From Acidobacteriota bacterium (lineage in GTDB: Bacteria; Acidobacteriota; Terriglobia; Bryobacterales; Bryobacteraceae), in the NCBI GenBank assembly GCA_014584705.1, contig JACTMJ010000013.1, forward strand, positions 62,001 to 126,000: DNA of 64,000 nt, written 5' to 3'. The position numbers and the translations under genes are program-made. Positions 9,573 through 17,819 of this stretch are shown here, one piece after another. Every line of letters starts with the position of its first letter. The first letter of the stretch is position 1. The notes below the pieces were generated by a model. It was not told the origin of the DNA. It did no database searches and saw only the letters and a list, made by a program, of their open reading frames with translations.

Positions 9573-9956
9573 TTACGTTTTCCCCAGGTGGTGAGAGCTA
9601 ATTGTTCCGTGGCAACAGCCGGCCTCGTCCACAACGGGCAGACTCGTCGCCTGGTGTGTGTCGAGTTTGCGCCGGACGTCTTCCAGGGATTCATCCATGC
9701 CGCAGCAGGAGGACGCGGGACGCATAATCTCTTCAACTGGGACTTCCGAGGCCCTCCGGTCATCGGCCGCTACGCGGTGACACATGTCTCGTTCGGTCAC
9801 GACGCCCACCAGGCGACGGCTCTGCTTGTCCTCCACAACGGGCGCGCACCCGCATCCCGTCTTGCGCATCGACAGCGCGGCTTGCTGTGACGTCTCGCGC
9901 GGCGTGCAGCACGAGTCTGTCTCAACTGGCTCCATCTTGTCTTTACAACAACTCAT
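9573..9956 (-). CDS. Cys-rich CBS-domain protein with a probable frameshifted C terminus
   Basis: Start at 9956 is supported by AAGGAG before ATG. The protein opens MSCCKDKMEPVE and contains two CBS halves (SRRLVGVVTERDMCHRV; DTHQATSLPVVDEAG). The Cys content is striking: CC, CGC and two more CC pairs. CBS pairs normally bind adenine nucleotides. After GCCHGTIS the frame runs into a stop at 9573, while another minus-strand frame (to 9482) continues with KRNINKSKERVAKACAAI, which looks like the expected C-terminal helix. So an indel near 9600 has probably shortened it by about 30 residues. Confidence 0.7.
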   Translation of the reverse strand: MSCCKDKMEPVETDSCCTPRETSQQAALSMRKTGCGCAPVVEDKQSRRLVGVVTERDMCHRVAADDRRASEVPVEEIMRPASSCCGMDESLEDVRRKLDTHQATSLPVVDEAGCCHGTISSHHLGKT

Positions 9957-10388
9957 TTGACTTCTCCTTGGTCTTACTAGACGTTTCTGGCGCCACCACC
10001 AGAGTGTCGTTGACGATCGCCTGTGCTTCCTCTGGGATGCGACGCATATGATCCGCCCCTTACTCTTGTCACCCCTTGGCCTCTCAGTAACTGCAGCTGC
10101 GGCACGCTTCGACTCCGAGCTGACTTGGTTTGACATCGTCTTCAGCTTCCTTGTTCATTGGCGTCCGCCCGGCTCTGATTTACTCACAGCTAGCCAGACA
10201 GAAAACTAAAACGCCCGTCTCCAGAAAGTTACCTAGATTCGTGGGACCGACAAGTTCGGTAGCAATTCAAGTACCAACTTGGCGCTGGGTCGCTGGGTCC
10301 GCGGTGTTGACAAACGCGAACAATCCCAGCAATCTTTTGTGGCGGGTTACGCAAGCTCAAGGTTGCACTTCCACATGATCGAATTCAC
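9957..10388. other. Intergenic stretch, no gene recognised
   Basis: Contains the leader of the CBS gene. Open frames here have no ribosome site and no recognisable domain. Confidence 0.45.
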
Positions 10389-10619
10389 TCAAGATGGTCG
10401 AACTCCCTCAAGCCGAATACACCGGAGCATTGGAAGCTCCTCCAGGGGAGCCGGGGTAAGTTCTGTAACTCGAGGCGCAGAGTCGTGCACTGCCTCGCTA
10501 ACGTTGATCCGTCTGATTCTTGAGAGAAGTGGCCATTTCGTGGTACAGATGAACGCGTTTTGGTCTTCGGTGAGCCGAATAAAGACTTGCTCTTCGAAGA
10601 ACTTTTTGAGTGTCATCAT
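10389..10619 (-). CDS. Hypothetical small protein (76 residues)
   Basis: The only support is a near-perfect ribosome site, AGGAGGAAGCG, directly before ATG at 10619, plus a plausible cytosolic sequence (MMTLKKFFEEQVFIRLTED). Further C-terminal the sequence turns Pro/Glu-rich (TELTPAPLEELPML). No domain recognised. It stands alone between two non-coding stretches, so it could be the intact start of a truncated gene. Confidence 0.4.
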   Translation of the reverse strand: MMTLKKFFEEQVFIRLTEDQNAFICTTKWPLLSRIRRINVSEAVHDSAPRVTELTPAPLEELPMLRCIRLEGVRPS

Positions 10620-11201
10620 CGCTTCCTCCTGTGATACGCAACCCTCACACACTACTTTTCAGGCAATTGCGTTTCCAATCCACTACTCATGACGCGCGGT
10701 TGACAGAAAGCCGCCGCTGCCGCCCGTCTTGGTGTCCGAAACGAGGCGACCTATGGCCCAATTGGGGCATCTCGCTTGGGCGGAGCCCGCAGATTTGCCT
10801 TAAGGCCTGCTTACTCTGTCGATCATGCGGTTCGACAGCTGCCAGCCGCCTGTGGCACAGCCGCCTGTGGCAATGCCCGTGCGGAGCAAGAGCTGATAGG
10901 ATGGCCTACGGAGAGCACGGCCTTCGCCCGCTGCCCTCTCCTTGGTTACCCTGGCGACCTTTGAGCGAGGTATTCAGCAGTTCACGGAATGGCATAGCGA
11001 ATGTATCGATGCCGTCGTCCATCGCACTACGGCCTCCCAGACTGTCTACGCTGACATCCTTGAGGTCAGCCGCCTGCACCGTCTAGCAACCCGCACACGA
11101 AACCTGCGGACCGAGGAAGGCGAGCCAGCACTCTTCCGTTTCACTCAATTGACTCCCACTACCGAGCAAGAGCCAACATCATGGGACGCCCTTATGTATA
11201 A
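10620..11201. other. Intergenic stretch with a short tandem repeat
   Basis: About 580 bases. A 15-base unit, cagccgcctgtggca, occurs twice in tandem near 10846-10876. A plus-strand open frame at 10942-11250 has no ribosome site and runs into the opposite-strand gene. I see no gene I can support. Confidence 0.45.
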
Positions 11202-11474
11202 CTACTGCTTTGCCGGCACACCACCCCACCGGTGGGCAAGAAAGTTGTAGATTGGGACGAACACGATGCCGACGTATGCGCCGTAGAGAAAGCTCTCCAT
11301 CAACCCGACGCAGAAGCCCCAAAAGCTCAGCCACTTGAAAGCCGGTAGAACCATCTCCAAGAACGGTGCCATGTGCAAGCTCGGCGGCACGATCAATCCG
11401 TAGATCACGCATAGGACAAAGCTGATGGCGGTAAAGATTCCCAGCGACCAGCTCACGATTTTGATACTCAGCAT
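11202..11474 (-). CDS. Small two- to three-helix membrane protein (DUF5676-like)
   Basis: 90 residues, start at 11474 with AAAGGAGTAAGAGCA before ATG. Hydrophobic segments at about 8-30 and 40-78 (VSWSLGIFTAISFVLCVIYG; KWLSFWGFCVGLMESFLYGA), ending in a short polar tail. It resembles the small DUF5676-type proteins often found near metal and envelope stress genes; that match is from memory of the family. Its ribosome site overlaps the stop codon of the PRC-barrel stub just upstream. Confidence 0.7.
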   Translation of the reverse strand: MLSIKIVSWSLGIFTAISFVLCVIYGLIVPPSLHMAPFLEMVLPAFKWLSFWGFCVGLMESFLYGAYVGIVFVPIYNFLAHRWGGVPAKQ

Positions 11475-11479
11475 TGCTC

Positions 11480-11575
11480 TTACTCCTTTACACTTCGCAA
11501 GATCTCAGCGGTCGCCAAGGCCGGAGCCACCAGCAGTGTCAACGCGGCTGTGAACGCCGTGACATGTTTCTTCAT
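11480..11575 (-). pseudogene. Signal-peptide stub of a duplicated PRC-barrel gene
   Basis: Reads MKKHVTAFTAALTLLV, APALATAEILRSVKE and then stops. Up to the AEI motif it is clearly homologous to the N terminus of the intact PRC-barrel protein at 14202-14876 (MKKPLTAFTVALTLLV). The DNA matches for about 100 bases including the leader. After that the sequence switches into the leader of the membrane-protein gene, and the TAA stop sits inside that gene's AAGGAGT ribosome site. It is a deletion scar; a 31-residue peptide could still be made. Confidence 0.75.
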
Positions 11576-11689
11576 CGCAATCTCCACTGGTTGTTGTGCA
11601 AGGCAAAGGCCATCCATGGGACGAGGACTGCCCCCAGTGCCAAGTTAGTTCGGACAGTGACAGCTTAGACCTCAATTCGTGAGATGGGG

Positions 11690-12085
11690 ATCTTGCCCCC
11701 GCGCATTCCGCATTTAGGGCAGCCCGGTAGCCCGTTTGGCGCATTTGCGGCATCCCGGTGCTTTCGCGGCCGCCAAGTGGGCGCCTCCGCAGGCAGTCAG
11801 GGCTGACCGACCCTAGTTTGTTTCGCATGGCAAGTGTAGTAATTGCCGCACAACATCCCGCCAGACTATGCTTTGGCGCGGGCGCCCTTCCTTCCGCCAA
11901 GGAATACAGCACCGGTTCCGATCCTTCACGTTGACCAGATTTGGCTAAATGACATTCCATGGCTAGGCCTGCCCTGGGTGCTGGCCATCAGATGATCGCT
12001 TTCACAGATCGGCGGCATGAGCCGGATGGAGCCCCAAGGCTCTGGTCGGAAGCCGCCGGGGCCAGGTGGATCAAGTCCCAAGCCG
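11690..12085 (+). repeat. Dispersed intergenic repeat, copy 1 (about 0.4 kb)
   Basis: Collinear, diverged match to 16630-17015. Shared blocks: tagcccgttt followed by gcatttgcggca, then gccaagtgggcgcctc, caagtgtagtaattgccg, and the end block atgagccggatggagcc. It lies upstream of the PRC-barrel stub, as copy 3 lies upstream of the intact PRC-barrel gene. On the minus strand a frameshifted reading has zinc-ribbon-like Cys pairs (GCRKCAKRATG, then CPKCGMRGGKIPISRIE). Confidence 0.65.
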
Positions 12086-12098
12086 CGCATCGCTCCTC

Positions 12099-12938
12099 CT
12101 ATGTGTTCACCGGCTGGGCAGTCGTCAGCCCAAGGTTTTCCCAATCCTGCATACCGCCGCGATACCAGAATAGTTTGTGCGCAGGATAACCGATTGTGAG
12201 GAGTCCCTTGATATTCGTCGGCGACTGCCCGCACCAAGCACCGTTGCAGAACATCACCAGTGTCTTGGCACCGTCGAAATTCCAGAAGCCGCCCTGACGC
12301 TGAACGCTCAGTTGTTGTTCCAGGATATCCCGCACGGCTATTGGATCCGACTTGCCGATGTCGAGCGTGTCCCAGGGAATATTCACTGACCCCGGAATGG
12401 TTCCCCTTTCTACCCAGTCCGGCGTACGCGAGTCGATTACCAAGCAGGACCCATCGCCAGCGTCTATTTGTTTCAGAAACTGCAGCACTTCGAGTTCAGC
12501 AATGGTTTTCACCCCAGGCGCCAACTCGGCAGGCTGAATGCAGAACGGTGGGCATTTGCGCGACGTTTTGGCGAAAGCCGGATTGACGAGGTTGTCCTGA
12601 TTCTGATTGCGCGCGATGGTGACCTTCTGGCCACCATGCAGCACGTCCACCGATGCGAGATCGCCAGTGATTTTGACCTCCAAGGCCGGCGATGCGCCCG
12701 GTCGCGTTGACGCTTTGGGGTCGAAAAGAGCGCGGAGTTCTGCTTCTGTCGGCTGCTTGCGGAACACAACGTCACCGTCCACAATGAGATTCGGCGAATG
12801 CCGGATCGCAAACTGTTCGACGAGATCAGCGTGATCTTCAACGAAATACGTGTGATACGGGATTTGTAAGTGCTCGAGTTCTTTTTCCAGGTTCGGACGA
12901 TGCGAGCAAGTTTTTGTCGCGACAATCATTACATTCAT
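12099..12938 (-). CDS. Glutaredoxin/thioredoxin-like domain fused to a rhodanese domain
   Basis: About 279 residues from ATG at 12938 (GGAGACC before it). The N-terminal ~75 residues look like a thioredoxin-fold domain (MNVMIVATKTCSHRPNLEKEL; HSPNLIVDGDVVFRKQP) with CSHR in place of CxxC. A short linker region follows, then a periplasmic-type rhodanese module: CPPFCIQPAELAPGVKTI, DSRTPDWVERGTIPGSVNIP, and the active-site loop MFCNGAWCGQSP with a Cys nucleophile. Role: probably sulfur or thiol transfer linked to redox stress (inference). There is no signal peptide. Confidence 0.75.
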   Translation of the reverse strand: MNVMIVATKTCSHRPNLEKELEHLQIPYHTYFVEDHADLVEQFAIRHSPNLIVDGDVVFRKQPTEAELRALFDPKASTRPGASPALEVKITGDLASVDVLHGGQKVTIARNQNQDNLVNPAFAKTSRKCPPFCIQPAELAPGVKTIAELEVLQFLKQIDAGDGSCLVIDSRTPDWVERGTIPGSVNIPWDTLDIGKSDPIAVRDILEQQLSVQRQGGFWNFDGAKTLVMFCNGAWCGQSPTNIKGLLTIGYPAHKLFWYRGGMQDWENLGLTTAQPVNT

Positions 12939-12956
12939 AGTGGTCTCCACAAACAT

Positions 12957-13380
12957 CAATAGTCATGTTGGCACGGAGGGCCGAGAGAAAAGCATAGAGG
13001 GCGTCGTCGCTTTTGACCAGTTCTGAGTTTGACCAGTCGCAGGAGATGCTGCGGGCGATCGCCCAATCGAGGATGGCATCGGTAAGGTCTACTCGGATTA
13101 CTCTTCTGCGCGGACCCGTGTGCTCCAGCAGGAGACAGAAAGCGAATCCCGTTCCCCAGCCGAGGTTAACCACCGTACCGCCGTACCTGACGGCCAGAGA
13201 TTGGATTGTCCATTTACGATCGGCCCAATGCCGGGACCCCGCGAAGGAGTAGAGCAGCACCTTTCGGTCGTACGGTTTTGCTCTCTTGGGATAGAGCGAG
13301 ATTGGCCTGACAGAGCCGCTGTTATCCACTCTGACGCCTCCATCAGGCGCCTCCGCGCTGTCGTGCAAAGCCTTAGTCAT
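12957..13380 (-). pseudogene. Truncated class I SAM-dependent methyltransferase
   Basis: Starts at ATG 13380, overlapping the stop of the preceding membrane gene (ATGA), so it was once coupled to it. The SAM-binding core is visible (GGTVVNLGWGTGFAFCLLLE, the usual DxGxGTG read as NLGWGTG, and VIRVDLTDAILDWA), as is WSNSELVKSDDALYAF. After SALRA the similarity stops and the frame enters the leader of the rhodanese fusion gene. Roughly the C-terminal half of a normal ~220-residue enzyme is missing; the frame stays open to 12838 over unrelated DNA. Confidence 0.75.
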
Positions 13381-14126
13381 TTTGCGTACTTCTCGTTGGC
13401 AGCGATGACTCGGAGGCGCAAGACGTCGCGTTGCCGCCATGTGACGTGCTCGTAAACGCTGCTCCAATACATGCCGAAGCCAAGGCCGAAAAGCAGTTCT
13501 TCGAGGGGCAGCCCGGCGGGCCGCCAGCCGATAAGATCGCCGAGGTTCCACACCGCCTTGATGTAGCCAGGCCAGACCAATTTCAGGCCCACCAGGAAGA
13601 CCGCATATATTGCGAGAAACACCAGCCCACCGACCAACGTGTTGCGCCACAGGTCCGGTCTGCACAGGCCACTTGCCAACGCGCCTGCGAACAGCGCCGC
13701 GATACCCGGATAGATAGGGTTCCATGGCAGCATCACCAACACACCGAATACGAAGAACGGGATCCCAAGCGCGGCGCGGTGCCAGCGGTGCAGGTGAGAG
13801 TTGTGAGATTGAGGTGTGAGTGTATGCTCCGAAGCCGGCACCAGTGCCCGGTAGCCCGCCGCCCCCAATCCGCCAATAGCGAAGCAGAAAATAAGGCTTT
13901 CGATGTCGAAGCCGGTGCGATGCGCGAGATCAAACAAGCTCGGCGGGTTCCAGTACGCGGGCACGAACAACGGCTGGGTCAATCCAAACAGTGCCGTCAG
14001 CGTACTGACCCGGAACATACGTCGCCGTAAGGTCGGCCGGGCGAGAAACAGCGCAGTCCAAGGCAGCAGAAAGACGCTGGCCCATATGAGCCACACGTAG
14101 CGGAAGCTAGGGTCAACGGTGGGCAT
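13377..14126 (-). CDS. Lycopene-cyclase-domain-like integral membrane protein
   Basis: About 249 residues with seven or so hydrophobic segments. The last third has the lycopene cyclase domain pattern (KAVWNLGDLIGWRPAGLP, then LEELLFGLGFGMYWSSVYEH), where paired acidic residues (LEE) are conserved in CrtY-c/d-type cyclases. An N-terminal half with similar topology suggests two fused repeats. ATG at 14126 has AAGG eight bases upstream; a GTG at 14135 is the alternative. No other carotenoid genes are in view, so cyclase activity is uncertain. It is coupled to the broken methyltransferase downstream. Confidence 0.7.
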   Translation of the reverse strand: MPTVDPSFRYVWLIWASVFLLPWTALFLARPTLRRRMFRVSTLTALFGLTQPLFVPAYWNPPSLFDLAHRTGFDIESLIFCFAIGGLGAAGYRALVPASEHTLTPQSHNSHLHRWHRAALGIPFFVFGVLVMLPWNPIYPGIAALFAGALASGLCRPDLWRNTLVGGLVFLAIYAVFLVGLKLVWPGYIKAVWNLGDLIGWRPAGLPLEELLFGLGFGMYWSSVYEHVTWRQRDVLRLRVIAANEKYAK

Positions 14127-14201
14127 GGGCTTCACCTTCGGCTTCGTTCAACGATGTCATCGCTCGACTCCACGCCTCATCAGGCACTATTCAGACATGT
14201 C

Positions 14202-14876
14202 CTACTTTTTGTATGCGTAGGGGAGCAGACCGTCGATGTCGGTCTTCCCAAAGGGCAAATCGTAATAGTCGTGCCCAGGATTCCAGCCATGGCCATAACC
14301 GTAGAATGGATAGGCGTAATGGTTGTAATGACCATGTCCACCCCAGCCAACGTTCGGACTGACGATCACCGCCTTGAGTTCGCCGTCCTTAGAGATGATC
14401 AGGTCACGGACGTGGCCGTAATGGATACCACCATGTAGGTTCACATAGTCGCCGACGAGTTCTGTCGCTCGCCATTCGCGGGGCCCTATAGCGACCTGGT
14501 CGGGCATACCATCGAACAACCCGTACTTTTCGACACTTTCCGCGGTGAGCGGCGTGTTGACGTAATCGACGTCCGGACCGATTTTAACGTCCTTCCAATT
14601 GACGGCGAGAGGCGTGTCGCCGATGCCGAGGAAGCCTCCGGTCGTAATGATCAGCTTTCGCACCTTGCCGTCCGGGTCAAAGATAAGATTTTCGACGTTG
14701 CCGATTTGCTTCCGATTCGGGCCGAAAGCTTTGGTGCCTATCAGTTTCTTGACGCTCCATCCGGCACGCGCTGCGTCGTCGAGCTTCCATGTGCGGATGT
14801 CGATTTCAGCGGTCGCCAAGGCCGAAGCCACCAGCAGAGTCAAAGCGACTGTGAATGCCGTCAAAGGTTTCTTCAT
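14202..14876 (-). CDS. Secreted PRC-barrel domain protein
   Basis: 224 residues, GGAGGTATGCG before ATG at 14876, with a clear signal peptide (TAFTVALTLLVASALATA). Two PRC-barrel-like halves: one with KQIGNVENLIFDPDGKVRKL, the second with YGHVRDLIISKDGELKAVIV. The C terminus is rich in Gly, His and Tyr (WGGHGHYNHYAYPFYGYGHG), which suggests metal or surface binding in the periplasm. Function of the family outside ribosome maturation and photosynthesis is poorly known. A stub copy lies at 11480-11575. Confidence 0.8.
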   Translation of the reverse strand: MKKPLTAFTVALTLLVASALATAEIDIRTWKLDDAARAGWSVKKLIGTKAFGPNRKQIGNVENLIFDPDGKVRKLIITTGGFLGIGDTPLAVNWKDVKIGPDVDYVNTPLTAESVEKYGLFDGMPDQVAIGPREWRATELVGDYVNLHGGIHYGHVRDLIISKDGELKAVIVSPNVGWGGHGHYNHYAYPFYGYGHGWNPGHDYYDLPFGKTDIDGLLPYAYKK

Positions 14877-14940
14877 CGCATACCTCCAATGGCTATTGGG
14901 TTGTGCACGGCAATGGCCATTGGAACTGGAGGTGACTCAT

Positions 14941-15010
14941 TAGCCCATTTGCCTCATTTGCGGCAGCCCAGTTCGTTCCCGACTGCCAGATGGGGCCTCC
15001 GCAGCCACAG
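14941..15010 (+). repeat. Dispersed intergenic repeat, copy 3 (partial)
   Basis: Only the first part of the repeat family is present: tagcccatttgcc, tcatttgcggcagcccag, and ccagatggggcctccgcagc. It sits immediately upstream of the PRC-barrel start, as copy 1 does for the stub. The near-palindrome tgccgcatttgcggca of copy 2 appears here with one mismatch. Confidence 0.6.
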
Positions 15011-15832
15011 TCGCCCGCTCGCCTCGGCCGAGCCCTGGGCACCGCTGGTGGCCCAGGGCGACCTGCTAACCCGACGGCCCGCCGGAACCGGCCTTACTCT
15101 GGGCTGCCGTCGGCGGCCGCTATCATCGAGAAACGCGAAGCCGCAACCCGGGAGCCGCGCCCACTAAGAACCAGGAAATGCGTTCCTTTGATGGGACATC
15201 GACGACAGCGGTCAACCTCGCTTCGGAGTATGTGAAGGATCGGAAGTCTCTGAATGGAATACTCCAACGCGGCTACCAGCCAAACGCCCGAATGGGTGGG
15301 CACCGTGGCTTTGGGAGGCCTCCAACTGGTAACGATACATGGACACGTGACCGGGTCGACCAAGCCGCTACGTCATAAGCCAAAATCAGGTGCTGGTTGG
15401 CGGACATGAACCGGTGAGCATCAGCCGGAGATGGCTTGCGATCTTGGCTCCGCAACAGTCGGACGCCGCGAAAGGCAGCCTAGCACAGTTGGCCACCGCA
15501 GTACGAAGTATTGAAGTATTGCAGCCGGTCTCCGACCATGTTTGTCACATTGAGCGCCCTGGATGAGGTCGGTCTTGACAGTTGGGCTCCCCAAGCGCCG
15601 CCATACCAAGCAGATAGCGCTGTCACCGCGCACGTCGTTGACGGCCGAGGAGGACAGCGTTTGGCAGGGTGCTTGCATGGAGAAAGGCCGTCGCCAAAAT
15701 CTCGTGTGCGATAAACCGGGGCGACACGAAGGGTGAGGAATCGAATCAACTGCGGCGTCGGCGCCCAAGCGATCGAGCCGTGAAGATGATTCCCGCCCGA
15801 GTAGTTACGTATTCACGAAAAGGAGAATTTGA
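15011..15832. other. Intergenic stretch between divergent PRC-barrel genes
   Basis: About 820 bases. Short open frames on both strands lack ribosome sites and recognisable domains. It must hold the promoter of the plus-strand PRC-barrel gene; the leader aaaaggagaatttga is clear, the promoter itself is not. Confidence 0.5.
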
Positions 15833-16606
15833 ATGCTACGACGAGCTAAGGAGCTGCACGACTACAAACTGGGCGCCCGCGACGGGGAGGTCGGCAAAGT
15901 CAAAGAGTTCTATTTCGATGACCAGAGCTGGACGATTCGATATCTCATTGCCGATACAGGAGGCTGGCTGAGCGGCCGGCGGGTTCTCATTTCGCCTTAC
16001 GCGTTGGACCCGGTTGACGAGGGTGGCAAGGTCATCCCAGTGGACCTGACCAGAACGCAGATAGAGAAAAGCCCATCGCCCTCCACCGACAGACCGGTCT
16101 CGCGGCAGTTTGAATGGGATTATTACTCCTACTATGACTGGCCAGCGTATTGGGGCGGGCCGTACCCATGGGGGATGGATGGCTACCCCACCCGTGGGCG
16201 GCAGGGATGGTCCGACGCTTCTCGTCGTCATCATGCGGAAGGTGAGAATACTCATCTCCGCAGCACGGAGGATGTGACTGGCCGTGACATCCAGGCCCAG
16301 GACGGGGAGATCGGTCACGTCGAGGATTTTGTCATCGATGACGAGACGTGGGCCATCCGTTACCTGATTGTCGACACGCAGAACTGGTGGCCAGGAAAAA
16401 AGGTTCTGATCTCAACGCGATGGATTGAACGAATCAGTTGGGAAGAGTCCAAAGTCTTTATCGACCTGACTCGTGAAGCCATCAGGCGAGGACCTGAATA
16501 CACGGAAGAGACTCTGATCACGCGTGATCACGAAACGAAACTGCATCGGCATCACAACCGGGAATGTTATTGGGCGGACGAACCTGCTGGCAAGTCCACC
16601 CAGTAG
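15833..16606 (+). CDS. Cytoplasmic two-domain PRC-barrel protein
   Basis: 257 residues, AAAAGGAG upstream of ATG. It has no signal peptide, unlike the PRC protein at 14202. Two PRC-barrel repeats are evident: GARDGEVGKVKEFYFDDQ, WTIRYLIADTGGW, and later AQDGEIGHVEDFVIDDE, WAIRYLIVDTQNWW, each followed by VLIS and a 'DLTR' strand. The linker is aromatic (YYSYYDWPAYWGGPYPWG). Proteins of this type are common in soil bacteria and associated with envelope or oxidative stress; exact role unknown. Confidence 0.8.
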   Translation: MLRRAKELHDYKLGARDGEVGKVKEFYFDDQSWTIRYLIADTGGWLSGRRVLISPYALDPVDEGGKVIPVDLTRTQIEKSPSPSTDRPVSRQFEWDYYSYYDWPAYWGGPYPWGMDGYPTRGRQGWSDASRRHHAEGENTHLRSTEDVTGRDIQAQDGEIGHVEDFVIDDETWAIRYLIVDTQNWWPGKKVLISTRWIERISWEESKVFIDLTREAIRRGPEYTEETLITRDHETKLHRHHNRECYWADEPAGKSTQ

Positions 16607-16619
16607 GACTCCCACTCTT

Positions 16620-17035
16620 CTGGCGATGCCCGGTGCCATGCACTCCGCATGTGGGGCAACCTGTGCTAGCCCGTTTGCCGCATTTGCGGCAGCCCAGTGC
16701 CTTCGAGACCGCCAGGTGGGGCCTCTGCAGCCACTGTCTCCCTGGAGCCACGATCAACCTTAGGTTTAATGGCACAGCAAGTGCGAGAACTACCGTGCGG
16801 TATCCGCCGGACTTCTCTTTGACGGTCATCCGCCATGGAACACGGTGTCGGGCCTGAGCCGTCAAAGTGGCCTGATTTGGTCAAGGGACCATCCATAGGT
16901 CAGGCCTGTTCCGGGTACTATCCGCTGGATGATCGCTCTGAACGGATCTCCGGCATAAGCCGGATGGAGCACCGAGGCGCAGGTTGGAAACCGCTGGGCC
17001 AGATGGTTTTCCTCGTAGGAGTGAGGTTTGGTGCT
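16620..17035 (+). repeat. Dispersed intergenic repeat, copy 2
   Basis: Matches copy 1 (11690-12085) over its whole length, in the same orientation, just downstream of a PRC-barrel gene. It contains the inverted repeat tgccgca-tt-tgcggca (7-base arms) and ends with ataagccggatggagc. The minus strand reads CRKCGKRASTGCPTCG, a zinc-ribbon-like string, inside an open frame (16518-16865) with no ribosome site. I list it as a repeat, not a gene. Confidence 0.65.
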
Positions 17036-17106
17036 GCGCGTGCATTCATATTGCCGCTGTACTGGTGAATCACAAAACTAGCGCAGATGGCAAAGGAGAA
17101 TGAACG

Positions 17107-17292
17107 ATGACCGAATCGAAGACCGTGACCAAAGACCCGATATGCGGAATGACTGTGGACGAAGCAACTGCTATCCATGTCGAACGCGATGGAGAGACGT
17201 TCTACTTTTGCGGCGACCGTTGCCGACAGAAGTTTCTGTCCAAGTCCGCCGGTGCTAAGCCGGAGAGCAAATCTGGAGGCTGCTGTGGATAA
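17107..17292 (+). CDS. YHS-domain metal-binding protein
   Basis: 61 residues, AAAGGAGAATGAACG before ATG. YHS pattern: KDPICGMTVDEATAIHVERD, then FYFCGDRCRQKFL, then a C-terminal GGCCG. YHS modules bind copper or other soft metals and are often fused to, or encoded next to, copper P-type ATPases. Here one follows 4.3 kb downstream at 21619. The protein may act as a small cytosolic copper carrier (inference). Confidence 0.85.
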   Translation: MTESKTVTKDPICGMTVDEATAIHVERDGETFYFCGDRCRQKFLSKSAGAKPESKSGGCCG

Positions 17293-17323
17293 GAGCCGCT
17301 CGTTCATAGGAAAGCAACAGAAC

Positions 17324-17797
17324 ATGAACAACCAAACGAAGTTCGCTATCCGCTCAGGCCTCGCATTGGCCCTAGCCTTGGCAATTTGGTCTCCGCTCCA
17401 AGCGCAAACCGCAGAGCCTCAGCAGGTAAAAACCATGATGGCCGCTCCGATGATGGAAAAGTGCCAGGAGATGAAGTTACAAAAACAGAAAATGAAGGCA
17501 GACATCGCGGCTCAGGACGCTCAACTCACCGAGCAACTCGCAGAGATGAACCGCGCGCCGGAAGGCAAGAAGATGGGCCTGATGGCCGCCGTCCTCACGA
17601 GCATGGCGGAGCAGCGAGTCGCCATGGATGCGCGAAAAGCAAATATGGAGGAGGCGATGATGCAACACATGATGCAGCACATGCAGATGGGGAAGGAATC
17701 CATGTCGCAGTGCCCGATGATGAAGGGTATGGAAGGGATGAAAGGAATGAAGAGGATGAACAAAAAACCGGGGGATGCTCCAAAAGAACAGAAATGA
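17324..17797 (+). CDS. Met-rich secreted protein, probable periplasmic metal binder
   Basis: 157 residues with signal peptide (SGLALALALAIWSPLQAQ, cleavage near QAQ). The mature chain is loaded with Met and His: TMMAAPMMEKCQEM, EEAMMQHMMQHMQMG, CPMMKGMEGMKGMK. Such Met clusters bind Cu(I)/Ag(I) in periplasmic copper proteins. ATG at 17324 is chosen because it gives the signal peptide; the frame is open upstream through the YHS gene. It starts 31 bases after the YHS stop, so the two are likely one operon. Confidence 0.75.
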   Translation: MNNQTKFAIRSGLALALALAIWSPLQAQTAEPQQVKTMMAAPMMEKCQEMKLQKQKMKADIAAQDAQLTEQLAEMNRAPEGKKMGLMAAVLTSMAEQRVAMDARKANMEEAMMQHMMQHMQMGKESMSQCPMMKGMEGMKGMKRMNKKPGDAPKEQK

Positions 17798-17819
17798 TTG
17801 CTGAGCGCCGTGCAACACA

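Noticed and set aside
10942-11250. Plus-strand open frame of 102 codons
   Set aside because: Helical-looking product, but it runs into the well-supported opposite-strand membrane gene, lacks a ribosome site and matches no family.
13431-14030. Plus-strand open frame of 199 codons opposite the lycopene-cyclase-like gene
   Set aside because: It is a shadow of the membrane gene: charged low-complexity product, no ribosome site.
16518-16865. Minus-strand zinc-ribbon-like open frame (CRKCGKRASTGCPTCG)
   Set aside because: It lies inside a diverged repeat; copies 1 and 3 have a frameshift or a stop in the same place, and there is no ribosome site.
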